DNA from: Desulfofustis limnaeus
GTDB lineage: Bacteria > Desulfobacterota > Desulfobulbia > Desulfobulbales > Desulfocapsaceae
Length of the DNA stretch: 64,000 nucleotides
Direction: 5' to 3'
Assembly: GCF_023169885.1 (NCBI RefSeq)
Contig: NZ_AP025516.1
Coordinates: 434,001 to 498,000, forward strand
The first letter of the stretch is position 1. Each line of letters starts with the position of its first letter. The position numbers and the translations under genes were made by a program. Below, one piece after another: positions 23,444 to 31,259 of this stretch. The notes beneath the pieces were generated by a model. The model was not told the DNA's origin, made no database searches, and saw only the letters and a program-made list of their open reading frames with translations.

Positions 23444-26400
23444 GCTGGTGCTTGGCAAGTTCAAGAATCCGGTCGATAAGCGCATCATCATTGAGCAGCG
23501 CCTTAATCGCCAACCGAACCTTTTTCCGTTTCATCGTATTGTCCCGCCAGCCATCCATGCGGCTGGTCTGAATTGCTGCATCCACTGCCAAAGCAAGATC
23601 CTTATCTTTGCCCAGATTGTTATAGAGCGCCCGTTGCGCACCGGTTTTCACCTCCGGCGGGTATCCTCCAGGGCCGCCGCCGGGCATGGTCGCCTGCTTG
23701 GTCAGTACTGCAATTTTTTCAAGATACTCCTTGTAGGTGATTGCCCCTTTGCGCCGTTGCTCGATCAGCGCGTCCAGCAGCTTCGACATCTTGTTGTAAT
23801 AGGCCGGGTCAATCGGTGACTCATTGATGATCAGTTTGCGGACATTGTTGTCGATGGTCTCGGCGACCGCCTCCTCGCTTTTCTTGATATTCTTGGGGAG
23901 GCTATTCACCGCTTCCGGCCCCCGCTCGACAATCAGCTGGATCAAACTCATATCATCGAAGGCTGATATCTTGTCGCTTTCCTTAGCACGTATGTAGGTG
24001 TCAATCAGGTGTCGCATCGCCGGCTCATAGGCCTTGAGATCGATGTAGTCGCCGCTATTATGTTTCACCGCATCGCTCGCTTTGGTGAAGTGATCGACCT
24101 CCTTTTGTAATTTCGCTATCTCTTCGGCGGAGAACCCCACTTCTGCAAGCTCGCCGGCAATACCGGCATAGGCTCGTATCAGCGCACCGACGAATTTGTA
24201 GAGCTTCAGCCGTTTGGGCTCGTTCTCCTTCAACTGATCGGCTTTGCCGGACTCTACCGCACAAAAATAATGAAAGTAATCTATCTCGTCCCTGGGCAGG
24301 GCTACCGGTTCGCACAATGCCCGCACCGTATCCAGGGCCTCTTCCAGATCTTTTCTGGCCTCTTCCAAGCGATCCTTAAGTAACCCGGCCACATCTTCCT
24401 TGTCGTAGGCATCGAAGGCGCCGCTGGTATAGTCATCCACTGCCTGCTCAAGACTCTTGAACAGGTCCTTGTAATCGACGATGTAACCGTAATCTTTGCT
24501 CTCGCCATCCAAGCGGTTGACCCGGCAAATCGCCTGGAATAGGCCATGGTCTCGCATCTCTTTGTCGATGTAGAGATAGGTCGCCGAAGGTGCATCAAAG
24601 CCGGTGAGCAGTTTATCCACCACGATCATGAGTTTCATCTGGCCGGGGTCGTCAATGAACATTTTTTTCACTGCCAACTCGAACTTGTCGACCTTGGTGA
24701 TGGCCTTATCGACCGGTTCATTAAACCAATCGGCCAGCATCTGGCTGTAGACATGATACTTGAGCAGGTTGTCGGTTTCACCCTCACCAACAGTCTCTCC
24801 TTTGGCGTCAGCGATATGAGGGGCATAGCTGGTCACGATCGCACATTTTCCCTTGAGTTCGCTCTTGGCAAATAACTCATAGAACTTGCACGCCTCGTAG
24901 ATGCTACCTGCCACCAGTATGGCGTTGCCATGACCGTCCATGAGGCGGGGCTTGGTATTCATATCGAGCAAGATGTCGGCCACGATCTGCTCCAGCCGGG
25001 AATGACTGGAAAGTACCCGCTGCATGGTTCCCCATTTCTGCTTCAGTTGTGCTTTGGCCAAGTCGTTCAACCCTTTGGTCTTGGCCTCGAACCATTGGTC
25101 GATCTTGGCCTTGTTGGTCAGTTCCTGATCAATATCTCGCGCCTCATAGCGCAGGTCGAGCACCACGCCCTCGCGCACCGCCTGGTCGAATTTGTATGTG
25201 TGGACATAGCGGCCAAACACCTCGATGCTTTTAGCCTTGTCAGACTTGAGCAGCGGTGTACCGGTGAAGCCGACGAACAGGGCATTGGGCAGCAGTTCCT
25301 TCATCGCCTTATGCAAGTCGCCCGACTGGGTACGATGGCACTCGTCAACAAACACATGGATGTTGCCCTTGGCCTTGAAGTCCGGCGGCAGTTTTTTGAT
25401 GGCTTGAATGAATTCCTTGGCACCTTCCTCGCTGTTCTCTTCCGAGGTTTTCCCACCAAATTTGTGAACCAAGGAACAAAGCAGTGATTCCTCGGTGCTG
25501 TTCAGCTTGTCGATCAGATCCGCGCCGCTCTTGGTGCGGTAGATCGCCTCGCTGACTCCTTTAAAGACCTTCACGATCTGTTCGTCGAGTTCGGTGCGGT
25601 CGGTAATGATCAGCACCCGCCCGCTCTCACGGTTCTCGCGAATCCATTTGGCCAACCACACCATGGTCAGTGATTTGCCGCTGCCCTGGGTGTGCCAGAT
25701 GATCCCGCCCTCGCGCCGGCGGATAAACTCCTGCGCCGCTTTGACACCGAAATATTGATTCTGGCGGGACACCTTCTTGATTCCTGCATCGAACACCACA
25801 AAATCGTGGATCAGCTCCAATAACCGCTTTTTCTCGCAGACCTGCAACAGGTGCCGATCCAGCAGGTTTGGCTCGGCCGCGTGCATGCCGCTATCCTCAA
25901 CCCACCTGAGGAAGTATTTTTCCGGGGTCTCGATGGTGGCGTAGCGCAACCCTTCGCTGTTGTTGCCGGCCATCACCCACTGGATAGTGCTGAAGAATGG
26001 CTGGATGAACTCCTTCTTCTGGTTATCGAGATTCTGGCGAATACCCTCCGAGACCGATACCGTCGAGCGTTTCAGTTCCAATACCCCTACAGCGATGCCG
26101 TTGATGTACAGCACCACATCCGGTCGTTTAGTGTTGGCCTTGGCCGCATTGGCAAGATTTGCCCCCTTGATCGTTACCTCCTCAGCTATGGCAAAATGAT
26201 TATTTTCGGGGCTTTTCCAGTCAATCAACCAGACGGTGAGGTTATTCTCGCCCGCGGCCGGAGACACCTTCACCCCATAGCGGAGCAGGGCGTACACCTC
26301 TTTGTTCTTGTCGTAGAGGCTTTTGCTGCTGTCCCCGGCCACCTTGTTCAGATGGTGCAGGGCGCGACTGATAAGGGTGGAACTGACCTTCTGCCCCTTG

Positions 26401-26546
26401 AGCCAGGCGGTCAGCAAATCGATTTCGATGTTGGCATTCCCCGGTCGGTCGATCCAGTTGCCGAGGTAGTCGTACCCCAATCGATCCCGGAACAGCGTAA
26501 CAACCCGCTTCTGGGTCTTCTTCTCGATTTCCCCGACAGTCGCCAT
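23433..26546 (-). CDS. hsdR: Type I restriction enzyme R subunit
   Basis: 1037 aa motor and nuclease subunit. The N-terminal nuclease motif is PDVVLYINGIAVGVLELKRS (Asp...ELK) near residue 145. The SF2 translocase follows: Walker A HTQGSGKSLTMVWLAKWI, DECHRTQ box, VGFTGTPLL, and later the AICRVNRLD motif VI region. The C-terminal half is helical with a conserved hsdR-type end. ATG at 26546 with AAGG 7 nt upstream; it starts 1 bp after the NucS-like stop. Length is in the usual range. Restriction needs HsdS, and hsdS here is disrupted, so the intact R subunit may be inactive unless the truncated HsdS works. Confidence 0.95.
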   Translation of the reverse strand: MATVGEIEKKTQKRVVTLFRDRLGYDYLGNWIDRPGNANIEIDLLTAWLKGQKVSSTLISRALHHLNKVAGDSSKSLYDKNKEVYALLRYGVKVSPAAGENNLTVWLIDWKSPENNHFAIAEEVTIKGANLANAAKANTKRPDVVLYINGIAVGVLELKRSTVSVSEGIRQNLDNQKKEFIQPFFSTIQWVMAGNNSEGLRYATIETPEKYFLRWVEDSGMHAAEPNLLDRHLLQVCEKKRLLELIHDFVVFDAGIKKVSRQNQYFGVKAAQEFIRRREGGIIWHTQGSGKSLTMVWLAKWIRENRESGRVLIITDRTELDEQIVKVFKGVSEAIYRTKSGADLIDKLNSTEESLLCSLVHKFGGKTSEENSEEGAKEFIQAIKKLPPDFKAKGNIHVFVDECHRTQSGDLHKAMKELLPNALFVGFTGTPLLKSDKAKSIEVFGRYVHTYKFDQAVREGVVLDLRYEARDIDQELTNKAKIDQWFEAKTKGLNDLAKAQLKQKWGTMQRVLSSHSRLEQIVADILLDMNTKPRLMDGHGNAILVAGSIYEACKFYELFAKSELKGKCAIVTSYAPHIADAKGETVGEGETDNLLKYHVYSQMLADWFNEPVDKAITKVDKFELAVKKMFIDDPGQMKLMIVVDKLLTGFDAPSATYLYIDKEMRDHGLFQAICRVNRLDGESKDYGYIVDYKDLFKSLEQAVDDYTSGAFDAYDKEDVAGLLKDRLEEARKDLEEALDTVRALCEPVALPRDEIDYFHYFCAVESGKADQLKENEPKRLKLYKFVGALIRAYAGIAGELAEVGFSAEEIAKLQKEVDHFTKASDAVKHNSGDYIDLKAYEPAMRHLIDTYIRAKESDKISAFDDMSLIQLIVERGPEAVNSLPKNIKKSEEAVAETIDNNVRKLIINESPIDPAYYNKMSKLLDALIEQRRKGAITYKEYLEKIAVLTKQATMPGGGPGGYPPEVKTGAQRALYNNLGKDKDLALAVDAAIQTSRMDGWRDNTMKRKKVRLAIKALLNDDALIDRILELAKHQHEY

Positions 26547-26547
26547 G

Positions 26548-27474
26548 TCACACCTTGAGGAGTTTAAAGCTGATCTGGTAGCGGTAAAAGACAATAAGCG
26601 GCGTCATTGCCAAGGCCCGGCGAATCCGGTTGTCTTCTTCCAGGGCGATAATGACCCCACGCACCGACTGGCCTGCTTCCGCGAGCTCCTCTTTGACAAA
26701 TCCCATATAGCGAAGGGTTTGCCCTACGACAACGTCACTCGCCCGGCCTTTCTTGAGTTCAACCACCAACAGCTCTGTTTTGTCCTTCTTGATTGCTAGA
26801 ATATCGAGCGGGCCAGTATCGGTAAGGTATTGCTGTCCCACCTTCACCCCTTCCTCCTCGAAGATGTCGTATTCTTTACCCAGTTCGGTCTGTGCCCAGT
26901 TCTGCACCAGAAAATCTTCGAGATGTTGTTCGAGGGCGAAGGACGACGCGTCTTCCACGGTCTCATCGGTGGAAATCAGTATCGGTTTGGTGCTAGGGCC
27001 AAGCAGCTCTTCGATTTCCGCATCGTGCCCGGATATGTTGGAGACCGTGCCAATCGATCCGGTGGAGTTTTTCAAGGCCGGGCTCATGGCAGCGCGGTTG
27101 ACCAAGGTTTCCCGCCAGATCACCGGGCGCCGATGCGGCAGGATCTCCCCCGGGGCATAAAAATAATCGCCGTTGACCTCACCGACCCGGTACTGGCCAA
27201 GACCGTCGGGACACAAAACGATATCGCCCTTCTTGATTCCCTTGGAGACGGTCCAGAGACCACCGCAGGCCAGGCCCGCACCTATTTTGGTTTTGTCCGG
27301 ATGGCTACCAAGATAGATCGGGATGAACTGCTTGTTGAAGGTCCGCCAGTCCTCGGGAAGGTCATTTTTCAAGTCCTGCGGGATCTCAAAGTCGGCACCG
27401 ATGAAATTCCCGGTAAAACACTCCGGGGCGTGGATACTCTTCTGGCCAAGCATGACTCGGTAATAGCTTCTCAC
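26548..27474 (-). CDS. PDDEXK nuclease-domain protein, NucS-like C-terminus
   Basis: 308 aa. The C-terminal 130 residues carry a PD-(D/E)XK-type core: LEQHLEDFLVQNW (Glu helix), then TGPLDILAIKKDKTELLVVELKKGRASDVVVGQTLRYMGF, with Asp, Glu and Lys in the catalytic order, like the NucS or restriction-endonuclease-like fold. The N-terminal 120 residues (YYRVMLGQKSIHAPECFTGNFIGADF; WTVSKGIKKGDIVLCPDG) look like a beta-rich PUA/EVE-like substrate-reading domain. GTG start overlaps the DUF429 stop (GTGA) with GGGGAG upstream. Its tight coupling to hsdR and DUF429 suggests a role in the same defence system, which is inference. Confidence 0.75.
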   Translation of the reverse strand: MRSYYRVMLGQKSIHAPECFTGNFIGADFEIPQDLKNDLPEDWRTFNKQFIPIYLGSHPDKTKIGAGLACGGLWTVSKGIKKGDIVLCPDGLGQYRVGEVNGDYFYAPGEILPHRRPVIWRETLVNRAAMSPALKNSTGSIGTVSNISGHDAEIEELLGPSTKPILISTDETVEDASSFALEQHLEDFLVQNWAQTELGKEYDIFEEEGVKVGQQYLTDTGPLDILAIKKDKTELLVVELKKGRASDVVVGQTLRYMGFVKEELAEAGQSVRGVIIALEEDNRIRRALAMTPLIVFYRYQISFKLLKV

Positions 27475-28229
27475 GCGGAATCTCCCCTATTGTCTTCGTG
27501 GCGTGGCAGCACATCTTTAGGCAGCCAAATCCAGCCTTCGCTGTGCGGAATATCGGCGGATGGCGGGACCAGTTCCTCGTATTCCCTGGTAAACAGGAAG
27601 GCAATCAAGGCACAGGTCAAGGCATCATCCTTGTCCTCGTGATCAAGCGACGGGTAGGAAGTACGCAGGTTGTTGATGGTCAAGGAAGACGTGCAGGGCG
27701 AAGGGTTTGCCTCGATAACGGTCAAGAGGCTGCCGTCCGACCACACCCCGCAACGCGGATTGTGTCGGGCAAATTTGGCGAGCACATGCATCCCCTTGGT
27801 AGCCTGGCTGCCGATCATGTCCTTGATGGATGACAGTGGCCTCAGACCATTCTCGAACAAGAATCGCTCGGTTTGCCGAAACAGATAGGGGTTGGTGTCT
27901 GATCGACCGATCTCGCCCGCATGATGTCGCTGCGTCACCAGACGGACAAAGGCATCAGAGAGGCCCAGCGGGGTGTCGATGGCCAAGGTGATCATGGCCT
28001 GGCTTGGCGGGATGGTATTGCACAGGGCAAACAGGCGTCTGATCCAGTCGGCGCTATCGCCGGCTTCGTTGATGGCGGAACGCAAGTTACCCCGCCACGG
28101 CTTGCCGACGATGTTCAGCCCAGCATCGAGAATCACCAGCGCATCACGGCTCTTGCCGTTCTTGTCGCAGTTCCAGCCGCCGACATCCCAGCCTATGAAG
28201 TACGAGGATGCCTGCGCCGTGCCACTCAT
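27471..28229 (-). CDS. DUF429-like protein (predicted RNase H-fold nuclease)
   Basis: 252 aa. The first strand FIGWDVGGWN supplies a conserved Asp. Later motifs are TLAIDTPLGLSDAF (second Asp), VIEANPSP (Glu) and HEDKDDALTCALIAFLF (Asp), the order of DUF429 proteins, which have an RNase H-like fold and are predicted nucleases. The ATG overlaps the hsdS stop (ATGA) and the gene's own stop overlaps the next start, so it is translationally locked between hsdS and the NucS-like gene. Its function in a type I operon is not known to me. Confidence 0.7.
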   Translation of the reverse strand: MSGTAQASSYFIGWDVGGWNCDKNGKSRDALVILDAGLNIVGKPWRGNLRSAINEAGDSADWIRRLFALCNTIPPSQAMITLAIDTPLGLSDAFVRLVTQRHHAGEIGRSDTNPYLFRQTERFLFENGLRPLSSIKDMIGSQATKGMHVLAKFARHNPRCGVWSDGSLLTVIEANPSPCTSSLTINNLRTSYPSLDHEDKDDALTCALIAFLFTREYEELVPPSADIPHSEGWIWLPKDVLPRHEDNRGDSA

Positions 28230-29153
28230 ACCAGTCGAATCCTCCCGGTCAGCAGTTCCTGCATCATTCCCTGCTTGAGGGCGCGGGTCTTGTCGCGGCG
28301 GGCTTCGAGGGCGGCGAGTTCGGCGTCCATGTCGGAGAGGATCGTGGCGATGGCGGTTTGTTCGTCCAGTAAGAGTGGATAGAGAAGCTCAATTTTGGCG
28401 ATGCTGGTCTTGCTGATTCCACTGACTTTTGTTCCCACGGCAAAGAACCGAAACTGCTCCTTGATGTTGCGAGTCTGGAAGCAGTAGCGTTTGAACAGAT
28501 TTGCAAGGCCGTTACCCTTGCTCTTGGCAACAATGGTGTGCAGTCCAGATATATACCGGCGCCCTTCGGGATTCACGACGACAAGATGCTTGCTAGTACC
28601 TTCGTCGTCCTCAGAAGCATCAACGAAAACGATGTCTCCATCCTGTAGAAGCGCTGACGAACTGACTTCGGCCAAAGGAACATCAAGTTTCGGAATGTCG
28701 AGAATCTCGGCTTCGACATCGATATAGGTTTTTCTGGAGAGATGGATGTCGCCGTAATGGAGATAACAGTGGCCAGTATCCGAAAGCTGATCGCGCGAGG
28801 CTGACAACCCACCACTAAAAGCGAACACATCTCCCAACCGTTTCACCTCCCACGCTCCATCAAACCCTGGCAGGCGGATCTGGCCGGTGAGGAGTTGCTG
28901 CATGGCGGCCTGTTTGAGGTCGCGCTTCTTGGCGATGAGCTGGTCGAGCTTGGCGAGCAGGGCATCTACATCCGACAGCGCAGTGGCGATAGCTTCTTGT
29001 TCCTTGCGCGGAGGCAAAGTCACTTTCAATTTCTGGAACACGGGCATGTACACAGTATTGTGAATACTACCTGCCATCAACCTTTTCCACTCGGGTGCCA
29101 TGAAGCGAAACAAGTAGACGAGATAATGATTGAAGACGAGCGGACCACAGATA

Positions 29154-29160
29154 TAGTTAG
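29154..29160 (+). repeat. Target-site duplication, left copy (7 bp)
   Basis: TAGTTAG, repeated at 30858-30864 on the other side of the insertion sequence. Joining through a single copy gives uninterrupted hsdS codons. Confidence 0.85.
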
Positions 29161-30857
29161 TTTCTGTCCGGAAACCCTAACGGTTTGAAAATGTTTCACA
29201 ATCCTGACAAAACAGGCTGCATTTTTTCTGCCGATCTGTTACACTGAGCGAGACAACCAACCGATATGTTTCGATATTTACCATCTGATCGGTGAGTCCA
29301 TGCGCAGAAAACGCAATCCACAAACCACGATCTTCGAGGTTCTTGGCAAACATCCCGGACCTCGTGAGCTGGAACAGATGGACGCCATCCTGGCAACCGA
29401 CCACCATCTGCTTGACCAGGCCTATGCCGATCTGCTCAAGAAAAGCCGCTCCGATACCGGCCGCCAGGGCATGACTGCCGAACAGGTAGTCCGCTGCACG
29501 CTCCTCAAACAGTTCCGCGAACTCAGCTACGATGATCTGGCCTATTATCTGGCCGACTCCCATTCGTTTCGCAGCTTCGTCCGCCTTGAACCGGGACACT
29601 TTCCGGCCAAATCGACCCTGCAGGAAAATATCAAGGCCCTGAGCGAAGAGGCCTGGCTGGCGATTCACCAGTTTCTGCTCGCCTACGCCCAGCAGGCTAA
29701 GATCGAGAACGGCCGGAAGATCCGACTCGACTCCACCGCCGTCCAAACGGATATCCACCGGCCGACCGATGCGACGTTGCTCTGGGACGGGATCCGGGTC
29801 ATCACCCGCTGGCTGTTTGAGGGCAAGGAACTCAGCCCCTGTCCCGGCTATGGGTGCAGCGATCATCGGCGGGTGGTGAAGAAGCGGTTGCTGTCCATCC
29901 AGAACGCTACCAAGCAGGAGACACGCCAGACGGCCTACCGGGATATGCTGCACTATGCCGGTCGCGTGATCGCTTATGCGGAGCAGGCGATCCCCGAGCT
30001 TGCCGACTTCGGCGGAGACTCGATTGAAGACTACACTCACGCCCGGGCGCTGGCCGAGAAACTGTCCCGTGCCATTGACCTGCTGCGGCGGGTGATGGAC
30101 CAGACCGAGCGACGGGTGTTCAAAGGTGAACAGGTACCGGCGTCGGAGAAGATCGTGTCGCTGTTTGAGACGCACACCGACATCCTGGTCAAAGGACGGC
30201 GTGAGACGGAGTTTGGGCACAAGGTGTTCCTGACCGGCGGTGCGTCGAACCTGATTCTTGACTGCCTGGTGGAACGAGGCAACCCGGCCGATGCCGAGCG
30301 GTTTCTGCCGTTGTTGAAGCGGCATATCGAGCGGTATGGACGCCCGCCCCGGCAGAGCACGGCGGATGGCGGCTTTGCTTCGCAGGCGAACCTGGCGGGA
30401 GCCAAGGCAGCAGACGTCAAGGATGTGGTCTTTGCCAAGAAGCGCGGTCTGTCGATCGTGGACATGGCCAAGAGCACGTGGGTTTATCGGCGGTTGCGCA
30501 ATTTTCGAGCCGGGATCGAGGCGAACATTTCGACGTTGAAACGAAGCTATGGGCTGAAGCGTTGCAACTGGTCGGGTTGGGAAGGCTTCAAGGCATATAT
30601 CTGGAGTGCGATTGTTGCCTACAACCTCACGGTGCTGGCCCGTATTCAGCTGGCCACGGCCTGAGAGAGCAGCGAGAAAAAAGAAGGTACCGGGACGAAA
30701 CAGCCGAGGTGCGTCTGCAGATCGAAAAATCGGCGGCTTGATGGTGTTAGGAATGGGTGTCATGCCCGCCTGCGCGTTGAAAATCGCCGTCTCTTTCAAG
30801 GCAGCGCCGTTTTGTCCCTTGATGTTTAACAAAATATCGCCCTTTCCGGACGGACAC
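29161..30857 (+). mobile_element. Insertion sequence in hsdS (ISNCY/ISDol1-like), 1697 bp
   Basis: Ends defined by the 7-bp duplication TAGTTAG. The terminal inverted repeats are imperfect: the left end begins TTTCTGTCCGGAAA, and the right end read inward begins GTGTCCGTCCGGAAA, sharing TCCGGAAA and neighbours. It holds one transposase gene. No degeneration is visible, so the insertion may be recent. Confidence 0.88.
29300..30664 (+). CDS. DDE transposase, ISNCY-like
   Basis: 454 aa. The N-terminal domain has an HTH-like segment (MTAEQVVRCTLLKQFRELSYDDLAYYLADS, then FPAKSTLQENIKALS). Candidate catalytic residues are Asp in KIRLDSTAVQTDIH, Asp in STADGGFAS and Glu in FRAGIEANISTLKRSYGLKRC. 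This pattern matches transposases I know as the ISNCY (ISDol1/IS1202-type) group; the family name is from memory. It is full length with no frameshift. The ATG at 29300 is preceded by GGTGAG. Expression runs opposite to the hsd operon, and polar effects on DUF429 through the YgjP-like gene are likely. Confidence 0.88.
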   Translation: MRRKRNPQTTIFEVLGKHPGPRELEQMDAILATDHHLLDQAYADLLKKSRSDTGRQGMTAEQVVRCTLLKQFRELSYDDLAYYLADSHSFRSFVRLEPGHFPAKSTLQENIKALSEEAWLAIHQFLLAYAQQAKIENGRKIRLDSTAVQTDIHRPTDATLLWDGIRVITRWLFEGKELSPCPGYGCSDHRRVVKKRLLSIQNATKQETRQTAYRDMLHYAGRVIAYAEQAIPELADFGGDSIEDYTHARALAEKLSRAIDLLRRVMDQTERRVFKGEQVPASEKIVSLFETHTDILVKGRRETEFGHKVFLTGGASNLILDCLVERGNPADAERFLPLLKRHIERYGRPPRQSTADGGFASQANLAGAKAADVKDVVFAKKRGLSIVDMAKSTWVYRRLRNFRAGIEANISTLKRSYGLKRCNWSGWEGFKAYIWSAIVAYNLTVLARIQLATA

Positions 30858-30864
30858 TAGTTAG
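30858..30864 (+). repeat. Target-site duplication, right copy (7 bp)
   Basis: TAGTTAG, matching 29154-29160. Read leftward, its CTAAC gives the last sense codon of the hsdS N-terminal fragment before the IS-derived stop. Confidence 0.85.
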
Positions 30865-31259
30865 CAAAGTCCTGACTGGTAGCCATATTGCAGCCAAGCA
30901 CTGTCGTCTTTCCGACCGTTGCGGTTCGCGAAAAAACTACAGTACCTCTTGGTAGAATTCGCGCAGAAGAGTTGTCAATGCCTTCCTGCGTGACACTTTG
31001 CTGGGTTGAATGAATTTCGCGATCATCCAGTGCATCCGTATCGTGTAACGAAACCCACGGAATCGACCCGTTCCAATACTTCGGATTGCGACGACTCGGT
31101 GTGTGACCGCTCTCTAACTGCGCCACCGTTGTTAGCTGTACCCTTTTCCAATCCACTGGAATCAGTCCAACCTCAGTCTGCTTGAACCCCACTGGAACCG
31201 CGCTCATGGCAGAAAACTCCGGCAGAAAGGCGACGTTAGCGGGACAGTGTTTGAGTGTA

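Larger units (their letters stand above)
28226..31207 (-). pseudogene. hsdS: Type I restriction specificity subunit, split by an insertion sequence
   Basis: Two fragments of one HsdS. N-terminal fragment 30857-31207: MSAVPVGFKQTEVGLIPVDW, first target-recognition domain up to ATSQDFAN, stopped by a TAG formed at the IS edge. C-terminal fragment 28226-29160: rest of the first domain, the first spacer helix (PPRKEQEAIATALSDVDALLAKLDQLIAKKRDLKQAAMQQLLTGQIRLP), the second recognition domain and the second spacer (DEQTAIATILSDMDAELAALEARRDKTRALKQGMMQELLTGRIRL). Removing 29161-30864 (IS plus one 7-bp duplicate, 1704 bp) restores a 425-codon frame. An internal ATG at 29113 could still yield a half-HsdS with one complete recognition domain. 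The start follows hsdM by 52 bp. Confidence 0.93.
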
